64,000 nucleotides of DNA, taken from NCBI RefSeq assembly GCF_000315915.1, contig NC_020188.1, positions 389,501 to 453,500 of the forward strand, in the 5' to 3' direction. Source of the DNA: Henningerozyma blattae CBS 6284. Its lineage: Eukaryota > Ascomycota > Saccharomycetes > Saccharomycetales > Saccharomycetaceae. Under the pieces are notes generated by a model. That model had not been told where the DNA came from. It did no database searches and was given only the letters and a program-made list of their open reading frames with translations. This document shows positions 10,032 through 20,191 of this stretch, one piece after another (position 1 is the first letter of the stretch; each line of letters begins with the position of its first letter). The translations under genes were made by a program, and so were the position numbers.

Positions 10032-10476
10032 ATGAGTCAAGTTCGTATGTTGATATTAGTGTAGTGTGGTAGAATATGAGAATTATCAATTACTAACAAT
10101 ATTGGGTGGGACCCTATATTATAATTAGCTATTGTTAAGGCATTTGATATGGTATGTGAATAGAATGCAAGGACAAGTGTGAATCGCAAGCGCAATCGCA
10201 ATCGCAAAGGTAACATTACTAACGCAAACTTTATTTATTATATAGCCAGAAGAATTGAAAGAAGAAGTTTTTACTGTGAGTTTAGAAGCGATGGAAAACT
10301 CTATGTTGGAACGTGAGATTGCCGCTACTATTAAGAAGGAGTTGGATAAGAAATGTGGCAAAACATGGCATGTTATTGTGGGTAAGAATTTCGGTAGTTA
10401 CGTTACCCATGAAAAGGGATGTTTTATTTATTATTATATCGGTTCGTATGCGTTTTTAGTTTTCAAATCAGCTTAA
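10032..10476 (+). CDS. DYN2: dynein light chain LC8 (Dyn2), three exons
   Basis: Exons 10032-10044 (13 nt), 10129-10151 (23 nt) and 10246-10476. Splicing gives an 88-residue LC8 protein: MSQVPIVKAFDM from the first two exons, then [12 protein letters not shown] and the LC8 core [17 protein letters not shown]...YIG...LVFK. S. cerevisiae Dyn2 is 92 residues, has two introns and the matching motif PIVKA near its N-terminus. LC8 is a dimeric hub for dynein intermediate chain and nuclear-pore Nup159. The spliced start lies inside neither neighbour and the junctions keep the frame. An ORF caller would see only exon 3. Convergent with ERG6, 177 bp away. Confidence 0.93.
10045..10128 (+). other. DYN2 intron 1
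   Basis: 84 nt: 5' splice site GTATGT (10045-10050), branch box TACTAAC (10091-10097), 3' TAG ending at 10128. It splits codon 5. Confidence 0.9.
10152..10245 (+). other. DYN2 intron 2
   Basis: 94 nt: GTATGT (10152-10157), TACTAAC (10217-10223), TATAG ending at 10245. Between donor and branch it carries an imperfect hexamer repeat (CGCAAG, CGCAAT, CGCAAT, CGCAAA). Confidence 0.9.
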
Positions 10477-10615
10477 AACTCGTATTGTAGACGTGGTAGT
10501 AGTAGTAGTGGAAGAAAAAGTAATTGTGGTTATAACATATATATACATTTTAATTATTTAAAACTAGATAAAGTTAAAAACAAAACAAAACAACAAAACA
10601 ATACAAAATAAATTA

Positions 10616-10651
10616 AATGCAAATGCAAATGCAAATGCAAAGGCAAAGGCA
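10616..10651 (+). repeat. hexamer tandem repeat between DYN2 and ERG6
   Basis: About six head-to-tail hexamers, ATGCAA repeated and then drifting to AGGCAA, in the 3' flank just past the ERG6 stop codon. Confidence 0.8.
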
Positions 10652-10653
10652 AC

Positions 10654-11793
10654 TTATTTTGGTTTCTTTGCAACAAACAACATCATTGGAGAGAATAATC
10701 TTGCCTTACCACCAGCGACTAACCCTACGGCAGCTTCCTCCAAGGCGCCTGTTACTTTTGTGGAACCTTCTGGAGCTATACCCAATCTTTCCATACAACC
10801 GACCATAGCGGTTGTGATTTTTCTACCCAAATAACTAGTTCTGAAAAACGTGGCTAAATCGGCCAAGGTTTGAACGTATTTCCATTCACCAGTCAAAGGA
10901 TAATACCATGGGATCTCGTCATGGTTATCAGTCAAATCATCAGCGATTTCAATGGTAAAACCAGCGTTTTCAAGGGCTTTTGTAGCAGTCTTGATATCAA
11001 ACATCTTGGGGATCCCATCACCGACTTCGATCTCATAAGCGATTTGTCTATGTTGAGGATTTGTTTCATCATAATTCTCTGTCATGACCCATTCATAGAC
11101 GGCAAATGTACCACCGGGTTTCAAGACTTTATAAATTTCACTATAAACTTGTTGTAAATCTGGGGCATGACACGTAGCTTCAATGGCATAAACTTTATCA
11201 AAAGTGTTTGGCTTGAAATCCATATTCATGAAATCACCTTTGACGAAGTCCAATTTATTATGCAAATTGCTCTTCTTGGCATACCATTTAGCTTTTTCAA
11301 TTTGATAATCATTATTATTAAGACCGATAATGTTACAACCGGTGAAAGTGGAGATTTCTCTTGCGGGACCACCTACACCACACCCGACATCCAAGACAAG
11401 ATCATCTTCTTGAATACCAGCTTTGTAGGCCAAATAATGTTCGTGTCTAGCCATAGCAGCTTTGAAAGGTTCACCTTTATAGAATCTACAGAAATGGAAA
11501 GAAGACCCCCAACCATATTCATAGAAATCAGTGACTACGTTATAATAGGAATGAGTGGATTCATTATAATCCTCGAGTCTCTTTTGTTCTGCTTCTTTAT
11601 CCACTTTACCATCCCAATGTTTCAAATATTTGGAAATGGCTTCTTTCCCCTTCCCTTTATCTTTGGACATCAAGGCAAACATACCAGTATGTTGGGCCAT
11701 ATCTTTACCATGAAGTTCTTCAGTGAACTCAGCTTGTCTCTTTCTCAATTGAGAGACATCAGAGTCTATCTGGGCGGCACTACTAGAGGACAT
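10654..11793 (-). CDS. ERG6: sterol 24-C-methyltransferase
   Basis: 379 residues (S. cerevisiae Erg6 is 383). Transfers a methyl group from S-adenosylmethionine to C-24 of zymosterol to give fecosterol, a late step of ergosterol synthesis in ER and lipid droplets. The sterol-binding region [11 protein letters not shown] is at 91-101 and the AdoMet motif [12 protein letters not shown] at about 134-144. The family's C-terminal sterol methyltransferase region follows. It is adjacent to YAP1 on the opposite strand, as YML008C/YML007W. The 270-330 bp upstream hold four TATACGA/TCGTATA cores, the Upc2/Ecm22 sterol response element, so sterol-level control is very likely. Confidence 0.97.
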   Translation of the reverse strand: MSSSSAAQIDSDVSQLRKRQAEFTEELHGKDMAQHTGMFALMSKDKGKGKEAISKYLKHWDGKVDKEAEQKRLEDYNESTHSYYNVVTDFYEYGWGSSFHFCRFYKGEPFKAAMARHEHYLAYKAGIQEDDLVLDVGCGVGGPAREISTFTGCNIIGLNNNDYQIEKAKWYAKKSNLHNKLDFVKGDFMNMDFKPNTFDKVYAIEATCHAPDLQQVYSEIYKVLKPGGTFAVYEWVMTENYDETNPQHRQIAYEIEVGDGIPKMFDIKTATKALENAGFTIEIADDLTDNHDEIPWYYPLTGEWKYVQTLADLATFFRTSYLGRKITTAMVGCMERLGIAPEGSTKVTGALEEAAVGLVAGGKARLFSPMMLFVAKKPK

Positions 11794-12063
11794 GGTGTGA
11801 GGATGGACTAGTGAGGGTATAACAATTGAGCTTTTGTGGCAAAGAAAGACACATAGAAAATAAAATACAACTACAAGTAAATGAAAATGAAAGGTAATAA
11901 ATAATAATAGTAAATGAATGAAATAAATGAAATCTATGAGTAGAATGAGAATAAATTAAAAAGTAATTATAAGACCCTTTAGTGGGGCCGATATTGGTAC
12001 TGTATTTATAGGATCAGTGTATGGCTAAACGAGGCAAAAAAAAAGAAAGAACGCGTTTGCCTT

Positions 12064-12121
12064 TATACGAGAGACATCGTATACGAAGGATGGAGGTAGG
12101 AGAAAAAAGGGGAGTATACGA
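12064..12121. promoter_or_regulatory. sterol response element cluster (Upc2/Ecm22 type)
   Basis: Four copies of the 7-base core TCGTATA or its complement: 12064-12070, 12077-12083 and 12080-12086 (forming the palindrome TCGTATACGA), and 12115-12121. They are 271-328 bp upstream of the ERG6 ATG. In S. cerevisiae this core is bound by Upc2 and Ecm22 to activate ERG genes when sterol is low. Confidence 0.8.
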
Positions 12122-12190
12122 GGGTGCACGGGTGCTGGGCGACACAAAAGCTGCCGATAGGACCAGAGCATGTGACACAAACTAACACGT

Positions 12191-12328
12191 CACGTGCCAC
12201 ACATTATCACGTGCTTCTTCACTACATCACGTGATTGTCTGAACAGTGTCACGTGTCAATACATCACGTGCACAGTATGGCGTGATGCTTTCTCTCCGTC
12301 GCACGTGACTATGTGGCACCACCACGTG
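12191..12328. promoter_or_regulatory. homotypic cluster of seven CACGTG E-boxes
   Basis: CACGTG at 12191, 12208, 12228, 12250, 12265, 12302 and 12323 (first base of each), at intervals of 15-37 bases. Several are preceded by T or AT (the Cbf1-type RTCACGTG). Candidate binders are the bHLH factors Cbf1, Pho4 and Tye7. Which of ERG6 or YAP1 is the target is not visible. Confidence 0.8.
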
Positions 12329-12460
12329 ATGATTAGTCAGACCTGTGGCCCTTTCTGGCAGCGTCCCACGACCAGGGGAAATCCGCAGCAGCAGAGGTGC
12401 TCTACGCCACTTTCTTCGTAGAACCGTTTTTTTGGTCTACAACCGGAGCCCAACCGGTGG

Positions 12461-12474
12461 CAATTACGTAATTG
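12461..12474. promoter_or_regulatory. AP-1/Yap response element palindrome
   Basis: CAATTACGTAATTG is a perfect 14-base palindrome containing TTACGTAA (12464-12471), the double half-site bound by fungal AP-1 factors such as Yap1/Pap1. It is about 640 bp upstream of the YAP1 ATG, which would fit self-regulation. Confidence 0.55.
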
Positions 12475-13109
12475 AGAATACCACCCACTATGGTTTTTAA
12501 TTTTTTGCCTCTGCCCTGATTTCTTAGTCTGAATTTCCCAATCACCCAATCTCCTAACTCCCAATCTCCCATCTCCCATCATCACCCATCGCCCATCGCC
12601 ACATCTCGTATTTCGTATTTTGTATTTCGTATCTCGTATCTAGTATCTAATACCTAGCCTCTAGAACCTATCATCTAATACAATCTGTCATCTCTCTCAT
12701 CTATATCGTTTTAACTTTATCGCCTAACAACTCGTATCTACTACTTACAGGACTGGCCATTAAACTTGGCATTAGTCAATAAACAGTACTTAAATAACTA
12801 TAACCTTTCTCATAGCAACAGCATTGATACGCCCTAACAACTATAATAAAAATAAAAAAATAACAAGAACTTAAAAATTGAAGCTATCAGTATCAGATAC
12901 GGCAAAATAAAAGACAAACCGAAAAGACACTCTAACCGAATATTGCTCTTTCATCATTGCAAATTTACCAATCGTTGTCATTGCAATATTTATATTACTA
13001 AGCCTATCTAATCAAGCTAATAAAAAAAAGATATTTTTTTAACGCATTCGTATTTTTACCTCACTCCCTTTATCACAACACTTTAATATTCTTTTTTTTT
13101 ACTTTCAAT

Positions 13110-14909
13110 ATGGTCAACTCTAGTATAACAAGTCCCAATAGTAATTCCAACGGCACCGCCACTACAACTACGTCAAAAGTTCAAAAAGATTCAAATGCTG
13201 AATTGAAAAGCAAAAGAACGGCTCAAAATAGAGCTGCTCAACGAGCCTTTAGAGAAAGAAAAGAGAAAAAAATGAAAAGTTTGGAAGAAAAGGTCGTTGA
13301 GTTGGAGAAAGTCTGCAGAGCTCACGAGTCTGAAACAAGCTTCCTCAGATCTCAGCTCATCTTATTCGGAACTGAATTGAGAAAGCAACATAATACAGGC
13401 AACACGCCTTCCAACAACAACTCCATATCAAATTATAGAAATAGACATAAAAATTCCATTGCAAGTAACCATTCAAATAGTAGCAACCATTCAAATTCAA
13501 ATTCCATCTCTGTTCCAAACTCTCTTTCAAGACATTCATCCACTTCATCAATCATCAATCAGCCAAATTCAATGTCTATGTCTATGTCTATGTCCAATCC
13601 AAATGCAAATTCAAACTTAACAATCAATCATCATCACACGAACTCCACAACAACTCCATACAATGGGTTTGCTAATTTGAACTACTCTTTCTTACAGACT
13701 ACATCCTCAACAACAGCTTATAATACAAATACAAGTTCACCACTTTCATTCACTCTTCATTCACCTTCCAATAATAACAATCATCTAATGAATTCCAATA
13801 ATTCCACTATCCTTTCTGCCAATAAAGAAAGTCCTGAATTGTATTTGAAAAATTCCACTTCCCCCAACGATTTAAATAGTACTAATTTACAATCAGATAT
13901 CAATGCCTATTGGGAAGGTCAAAACTTGGATTTATTAAATTCCTCATCCAATCCAATCCTATCCACTAATTTGAAAAATATCTCTGCCACTAGTGGTCTT
14001 AATAATATGATCAATGTGGCAAACAATAATTCAAGTAATAGTAATCCCAATAGTAAAGCAAGTACCATCACTTCCAATACAACTACCACATCAACTTCTG
14101 ATGGTAAGTCAGGTATTATGGATGCTCCTATCGATTTAAATTCCATGAATTGGTTCAATACAGATATAGAAACGTTTAATTTCGATAATCAATTCGATGA
14201 ACAAATTTCTAAATTCTGTTTGAAATTAAATTCAGCCTGTGGTAATTTAAGTTATCAACTAACCACCACTGCAAATAATAATGCTGCTAATATTCCCATT
14301 AATAATAACGATTTGAATGAATTGATCAATATAAATACAAATGATGAAGAGGATCATGGTGATTTGAAGAATTTAAATGATGTCTTTGAAAATAAATTCT
14401 CTGTACAACAATCCATCAACAACAACAATAACGATAATAATAACAATAATTCTTCAGAAAATTGGAACTTCAACCTATCTTCTACGCCAATTAATAGTTT
14501 CAATGTAAATATCAACGATGTAGAAACAAACTTGGCATTCCCCAATCAAACGTTATTACAAGATCCTTCGATAAATGTAGATAAATTTGAATTCCCAATC
14601 TCTCCTGCCAATAATTTGAATGTATCTTTGAATCAACAAGATAAATCAAATATCAGTGACGTAGATGACGATGAAGATGATGACGATAACGAAATGGTCC
14701 CTGCAGATCCAGAAATGTTGCCTTGCACAAAAATATGGGATAGAATCACTGCACTACCGAAATATACTTCTGCCGATATAGAAAACTTGTGTAATGAACT
14801 CATGTCCAAAGCCAAATGTTCTGATAAAGGTGTGGTTGTCAGCAGTTTAGACGTTGATAAAGTTTTGTTAAATGAGAAAAAGAGTAATTCAAGACACTTC
14901 CAAATGTAA
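13110..14909 (+). CDS. YAP1: AP-1-like bZIP redox transcription factor (Yap1/Cad1)
   Basis: 599 residues. Basic region and leucine zipper at about 33-85 with the fungal AP-1 signature NRAAQRAFRERKE. The middle is a long Asn/Ser-rich region. An n-CRD near 370 has two cysteines seven apart (CLKLNSAC). A C-terminal c-CRD near 539-571 has three cysteines with spacings 22 and 9, exactly those of S. cerevisiae Yap1 C598/C620/C629, and overlaps the nuclear export signal. In the family, peroxide forms an n-CRD to c-CRD disulphide that blocks Crm1 export and activates antioxidant and drug-resistance genes. A third n-CRD cysteine at the usual place is missing. Context fits the YML007W/YDR423C ancestor; YAP1 versus CAD1 cannot be fully separated. 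Confidence 0.93.
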   Translation: MVNSSITSPNSNSNGTATTTTSKVQKDSNAELKSKRTAQNRAAQRAFRERKEKKMKSLEEKVVELEKVCRAHESETSFLRSQLILFGTELRKQHNTGNTPSNNNSISNYRNRHKNSIASNHSNSSNHSNSNSISVPNSLSRHSSTSSIINQPNSMSMSMSMSNPNANSNLTINHHHTNSTTTPYNGFANLNYSFLQTTSSTTAYNTNTSSPLSFTLHSPSNNNNHLMNSNNSTILSANKESPELYLKNSTSPNDLNSTNLQSDINAYWEGQNLDLLNSSSNPILSTNLKNISATSGLNNMINVANNNSSNSNPNSKASTITSNTTTTSTSDGKSGIMDAPIDLNSMNWFNTDIETFNFDNQFDEQISKFCLKLNSACGNLSYQLTTTANNNAANIPINNNDLNELININTNDEEDHGDLKNLNDVFENKFSVQQSINNNNNDNNNNNSSENWNFNLSSTPINSFNVNINDVETNLAFPNQTLLQDPSINVDKFEFPISPANNLNVSLNQQDKSNISDVDDDEDDDDNEMVPADPEMLPCTKIWDRITALPKYTSADIENLCNELMSKAKCSDKGVVVSSLDVDKVLLNEKKSNSRHFQM

Positions 14910-16896
14910 TATACCCAATCCTCTATCTTCTCTTTTCTTCTCCCCTCTTCATGTTCAATTAGGCTCTCCAATTGGTTTAGTAAATAAACTATATATTTAT
15001 TATTATTATTTTTTTTTTTACCTATCTATATGTATCTATGCAAACACGTATTTTTTGTAATGATAATGAACAATTTTATGATTTCCTGTTACATTTGCCG
15101 CCAACGATTTTCCGCATTTAAAGTAAATAAATAAATAAATAAATAAATAAAGGATTTGCCACCTACAAATTATACAAATTGAAGTAAATTATATAAATCC
15201 AAGAAAAAATAAACGTATTCTGATTCGTAAGTTAATATTTACAATTTTTTGATATATTCAAAACAGTTAATAAATGAAGCATATATAGCGGTATACGAAA
15301 AATATCATCACCTTTAAAAGGTCATGAAGCTATTAGATTCTATTACCTTTTTTAAACTAGCCCATCTATGATACCATACTGTTTGGCAAAACTATATTTT
15401 TCCTAACAAGATATTATTTATAAAGGCACATATGCCCACATTTTTTTTTTTTGATCCAAACTGCAAATAAAGGCAAATTAATTTTCAATTATTCTTATAC
15501 ATCAAATTTAAGTAAAAGACAAAAAAATTAATAAAGCATTTACCAAATGATGTATCTTATTTTTTTTATGTTTTTTAATTTCCTTTCAAAGATACAAACT
15601 TAACTAGATTAAACGTTATTTTCTCTGATCATTTCTAATGGACTTCAAAAATTTTTTCTTTGTTTTTTTCTTCAATTTCATAGTATTTTTTTTTATTATC
15701 GCAAAATCTAGAGTTTTTTGGAACAATGCGGGGGAACTGAAGAAATTTTCTACAACTTAAGGTATCGTTACCGAAAGCATTCAATTCACATCACACCACC
15801 CATACACACTCACACACTTACACACTCACAAACTTACGCACACACACACACACACCAAGACTCAATCGGATTAAACTCTAACGTCAACGTCAACTCTATT
15901 CGATTCTTCTTTCTCATTTTATTCAATTTTGCTAAAACCTAACTCCAAAATAGAAACATTTTCACCCTAAGAAGCACCTGTAGCAAAGTATATTACATTA
16001 TTCTTCTTAAAACCTTTAAAGTTCATTACCCAAAAAAAGAAAAAGAAAAAAAAAAAAATACCAAAACGTTTCATTTCATTTTCATTTTTGTTCTAGTTAG
16101 TTCTACATAGATCATCGAGTAATTTTACTTTGCATCCCTACATACGTAATATAATTACAAAACCTCAATAAGATTTTAACCGGACTTGAAGCTACTTACT
16201 GCTACTGCCACTATTAATCAGATTTATCTAATAATATACATTCAAAATCTGTTATTAATTCATCCATTTATGCTTTATTGCGGATTTATATGGCGCCTCT
16301 TTTCTTTCATCTTATAGTTCAACTGACTTTATACCCAATCCCTTAATTAAGATAATTTATTTTATCAAAATTGAAATATTTGATTCTTTTTTATTTTATT
16401 TTCTTCTGCGTAATAAATCTAACTTATAACCATAATCAATTCATTTTGCTATCAATCAAATAATCTTTAATTTTTTGCTTTTATCCTGATTAAGTTGATA
16501 CCATAACTCATTCATTTGTTTTTACTTCCCCCCCCCTTTTTTTAGCCTACATTACCATTGAATACTAATTCTTAATAGTATTTGATCTCATAAATTATTA
16601 CCCTAGTTTTTTTATCTACCATCTTTAGTTGTGGATTTAAATTAATTAACTAAATTGTTCCCCTTTGCATTTCACTTCTCTTCTTCCCCCCTTCCTCATC
16701 CAGTTATACCATTGACCTTATATTTCTCTATTTTAAGCATTCATTCATTATATCATTTTGATAAAATAACATCTAGTAATTCCTAATAGATTATATTCGC
16801 CAACCAAGTTTATTAATCTATATGGCACTCTCCAATTAATTCAAATTAACAAATTAATATTTGCCCTTATTTCAAAATTATTAAATATCTTATACA
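14910..16896. other. long gene-free interval, YAP1 to SIP1
   Basis: 2 kb of low-complexity, AT- and pyrimidine-rich DNA: AAAT repeats near 15124-15152, a CA-rich tract at about 15797-15858, a C9T7 run at 16528-16543, and many T runs. The last kilobase looks like a long SIP1 promoter or leader. No credible ORF. Confidence 0.6.
15797..15858 (+). repeat. CA-rich microsatellite
   Basis: Drifted CACA and ACTCAC/ACTTAC units ending in a pure CA run of about 14 bases, upstream of SIP1. Confidence 0.75.
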
Positions 16897-19800
16897 ATGG
16901 GAAATAACCCTTCTATTTTAGATTCAGAGACCAATGAGAGTACAAACAGAAATATAAATAATAATAGCAATAATAATAATAATTCATCTACATTAATAAT
17001 TGAAAGAAATGATAGCATAACTTCAACATTATTTCCAAGTCGAAGTTCGTCAAGTCGACAAAAATATTTGACTAAAAATCAAGGAGAAAATCCAAATAAT
17101 GTTAGTTTATTTAAACAAAATTATTCTTTAACACAAAATAACGAAACTTATGAACCAATACTCAAGCCACTCTCAAGTCCTGAAAATGATACTAATATTA
17201 CATATAATAATAGTACTTTTAACAATTCAAGAGCATCCAAAAATTCAGATCAAGATATAATTAGAAATGATAATGATCCAATAAACAATCAACAACAGCC
17301 GTTATTAATACTAAGCCCTGGTCCATCACATCCAACAGTTGAACAAAGTAAGCAACAAGCAAATTATAATGAAGATCAAGAAATGTTTAAAAATGGTATT
17401 ACACAAACTAAAAATTCCTCTTCATATCGTAATACATCTCCAAATATACCGAGTAACACAAATAATATAATAAATATGAATTCTCATAATTATGCTAGTT
17501 CACATCGACCTAGTGTTGTTGCATTGAAAAAATCTTTGGAAGAGACTTTGGATTTTACAACTAATGATCCTAGACAGATTTATTCCTCGAGATCCTCGCA
17601 ATCTTCTTTTTCAACAATGTCTAATACGAGATCAGCATCAATTGATATACCTACTAGGAATTCAGCGTCTAGAGTGGGGTCTCAATATTTTGATGCAGAT
17701 TTTAATGTACCTAGGTTTGAAAATGATTTTCTACATCCCGATGAGCCAGCATTAAATCAGAAGTTAATACAAAATATGTTAACTCAAGAAAGAAGAAAAG
17801 ATCAACATAATAATCAAAGTTTTTTTACAACAGATACTACAAATGGTATCCCTAACGGGCTAACTAACTCATCGAAGCATTTTAGAGATGAACCTAGTGC
17901 TAGTAGTAATAAAATTCAAAACACTAAAAGGAATAACAGTTTAAATTTATCTTCCCAATTTGATATAGATATGAATGATAATACACGAACAAACTTTATC
18001 AGAGCTGGAGCTGATTTTAAAAATTCAAAAGATGATGCTAATAGAACCATTTCCAAACTTTTAAGAGATGATACAGATGTTACATCCTCTACGCTTATTC
18101 AAGATGATGGTGATGATGATGATATTTTGCTATCCAGAAAGTCCGTCGCATTTGATCAAGAAACTTCAGGAGATCAAACCCTTACATTCAAACCTTCTAC
18201 GGTTTCCCAAACTGAAATGGATGTTTTATTAGATCCAATTGGCATATCCACAAGAAAATCAAAAAGAGGAAATGTTAAAAGTAATAAGAAGCCTAAAGCG
18301 TTTATTAGAGATGGTCAAAAGATATACCCTGGAGAAGATGAAGACGATGAAATTGTTGAGACTATTACATCCAATAGACGAAATAATATATCTTCAACAA
18401 TAAGTAAGCCTTTATCAAGAATAGATGATGGGCCAAATAATAACGGATTTGTCACTACTACTAGATCTTCATCTAATAGCTCTCAAAAAAATTTAGCTAA
18501 TTTATCAAGACTTACAAGCATTTACGGAAATAGTGAAGAATTTAAACCCCAATCAGAACGAAAATACAAGCCTCTGCAGACTGTGGATAATAAACCCTAT
18601 AAACATCTACAACGAACTGATAGTAATAATCACGATACTAGGTCTTACAAGCCATTACAGAGAGTAACTAGTAATAATAGCTCATCAGGGAAATTGAATT
18701 TGAAACGTTTAAGTTCTCTAGAAGCACCCTCCAAAATTTATTCTTCACGAGAGTTACTTAGACAATTATCGAGCAGAAGTTCTCGAATTGGTTCTTTGAA
18801 GGATCAATTAGACTCACCATCTGATTTAAGTAAGGTCACCTCATACTTTTCTACAGATACAGAATCAGCAGCAGAACTTCAAAACGTAATAATTAAATAT
18901 AGAGATCCTATGGAAGAATCTGAAATTCCAGAGACAAAAATTCAACTAATTAGCAAAGATATCAACACCACACTACACTATGACACTACCGACTTGCTAA
19001 CTGAAAATAATAAAATGGAACTGGTTTATAATAAAGATGAAAAAGCTTGGATCTTACCCAATTTAATGTTACCACCTGGCATCTATCAGGTTCAATTTTT
19101 AGTAAATTCAGATTTAAAACACTCAGATTTTCTACCAACAGCGACTGATGATTTTGGAAATATTGTTAATTGGTTTGAAGTCTTGAGTGGATACGATTTT
19201 ATTGAACCGTTTAGAGATGAAAATATTAGTAGTGCAGACAATAGTGATGGAACTTTAATGCAAAACATAATTCCTGAGAAGCTAAAAACTATTTCAATGA
19301 CTAAAATGGCAGGAAATGGCTCTAAAGGATCTACCCCTCGGTCAAATTATACTGGTGTAAGTAGGTCTAATTCATTATCTGCAAGTTCAAGTTCTTCGGT
19401 ATGGAAATCTGTCAATGTTAATTTATTCACACCACTAGAACCTAATAAAGTAGAATATTCTACTGAAATCCCTGAAATTTTTAAAAATACAACTGAAAAT
19501 AATACTTCGAATGCACCAATGCAATATCATCCAGAAAGAAAAAGGCCTGGTTTATTACATAATGTAGTCGATTGTAGTCAAGAAGAGTTGTTCGGCGATT
19601 TATTAGCAGATGGTTTAATGGATACGGAGACAGCAGAGCAAATGTTTCTGGATAAATATCCTGTGCCGGAGCTGCCAATATATTTAAACTCCAAATATAT
19701 GACACAAATAGTTGGCGAAATTAACCAACCTAGTGGATCTGGGCCACCATCTAGTCTAAATAATAATGATTTGAATCATATTATTCCACACGTTAACTTG

Positions 19801-19947
19801 CAGCATTTGTTAACAAGTAGTATCAGAGAGGAAATGATTAGTGTAGCTTGCACTACGAGATATGAAGGTAAATTCTTGACCCAGATTCTATACACTCCTT
19901 GCTTCTATGAAAATCTAAAATCTGGTGAAAATAATGAGCTAAAATAA
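16897..19947 (+). CDS. SIP1: Snf1 kinase (AMPK) beta subunit Sip1
   Basis: 1016 residues; scaffold that tethers the Snf1 alpha subunit to Snf4 and targets the kinase. It begins MGNNPS, a canonical N-myristoylation sequence (Gly2, Ser6). Sip1 uses this in S. cerevisiae for vacuolar-membrane localisation. A carbohydrate-binding/AMPK1 module lies at about 660-770 (LPPGIYQVQFLVNSD). The C-terminal ASC domain is at about 890-1016, ending in ACTTRYEGKFLTQILYTP, which contacts alpha and gamma. The N-terminal 650 residues are Asn/Ser-rich and longer than in S. cerevisiae (815 total). Length, myristoylation and position next to the YAP1/CAD1 gene (YDR422C) favour Sip1 over Sip2/Gal83. Confidence 0.92.
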   Translation: MGNNPSILDSETNESTNRNINNNSNNNNNSSTLIIERNDSITSTLFPSRSSSSRQKYLTKNQGENPNNVSLFKQNYSLTQNNETYEPILKPLSSPENDTNITYNNSTFNNSRASKNSDQDIIRNDNDPINNQQQPLLILSPGPSHPTVEQSKQQANYNEDQEMFKNGITQTKNSSSYRNTSPNIPSNTNNIINMNSHNYASSHRPSVVALKKSLEETLDFTTNDPRQIYSSRSSQSSFSTMSNTRSASIDIPTRNSASRVGSQYFDADFNVPRFENDFLHPDEPALNQKLIQNMLTQERRKDQHNNQSFFTTDTTNGIPNGLTNSSKHFRDEPSASSNKIQNTKRNNSLNLSSQFDIDMNDNTRTNFIRAGADFKNSKDDANRTISKLLRDDTDVTSSTLIQDDGDDDDILLSRKSVAFDQETSGDQTLTFKPSTVSQTEMDVLLDPIGISTRKSKRGNVKSNKKPKAFIRDGQKIYPGEDEDDEIVETITSNRRNNISSTISKPLSRIDDGPNNNGFVTTTRSSSNSSQKNLANLSRLTSIYGNSEEFKPQSERKYKPLQTVDNKPYKHLQRTDSNNHDTRSYKPLQRVTSNNSSSGKLNLKRLSSLEAPSKIYSSRELLRQLSSRSSRIGSLKDQLDSPSDLSKVTSYFSTDTESAAELQNVIIKYRDPMEESEIPETKIQLISKDINTTLHYDTTDLLTENNKMELVYNKDEKAWILPNLMLPPGIYQVQFLVNSDLKHSDFLPTATDDFGNIVNWFEVLSGYDFIEPFRDENISSADNSDGTLMQNIIPEKLKTISMTKMAGNGSKGSTPRSNYTGVSRSNSLSASSSSSVWKSVNVNLFTPLEPNKVEYSTEIPEIFKNTTENNTSNAPMQYHPERKRPGLLHNVVDCSQEELFGDLLADGLMDTETAEQMFLDKYPVPELPIYLNSKYMTQIVGEINQPSGSGPPSSLNNNDLNHIIPHVNLQHLLTSSIREEMISVACTTRYEGKFLTQILYTPCFYENLKSGENNELK

Positions 19948-20191
19948 TAAATAAATAAAATTAAATTATGCGAAGAATTATGTTCCTTTTTATTTAGATA
20001 CTATTTATATTGATGCCATCAATCTATTGAATATTTTATAGATAATTTTCATATCTCTTTTGTAGGAAATAAGACTATAAATTAATGATATTTTTAGAAA
20101 CATATTTTAATATTGAAGTAGTATAAAAGATAGTTCAACCGAATTCTAAGTGAAGGTGTTCGAATAAAAATAGGGGGAATAGCCAGTAAAA

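Larger units (their letters stand above)
11794..13109. other. ERG6-YAP1 divergent promoter region
   Basis: 1.3 kb. From left: an AT-rich ERG6 leader, sterol response elements (12064-12121), seven CACGTG boxes (12191-12328), an AP-1 palindrome (12461-12474), then pyrimidine-rich drifted repeats of CCCAAT/CCCATC (about 12536-12600) and CGTATYT (about 12606-12650), and an AT-rich YAP1 leader. Two short ORFs in the E-box region look accidental. Confidence 0.7.

Noticed and set aside
11167..11811. 214-codon ORF antisense to ERG6
   Set aside because: Mirror of a highly conserved methyltransferase; hydrophobic composition is a by-product of the codons opposite.
12194..12585. Two short ORFs (75 and 82 codons) in the ERG6-YAP1 promoter
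   Set aside because: Contained in E-box and repeat sequence, no homology recognised.
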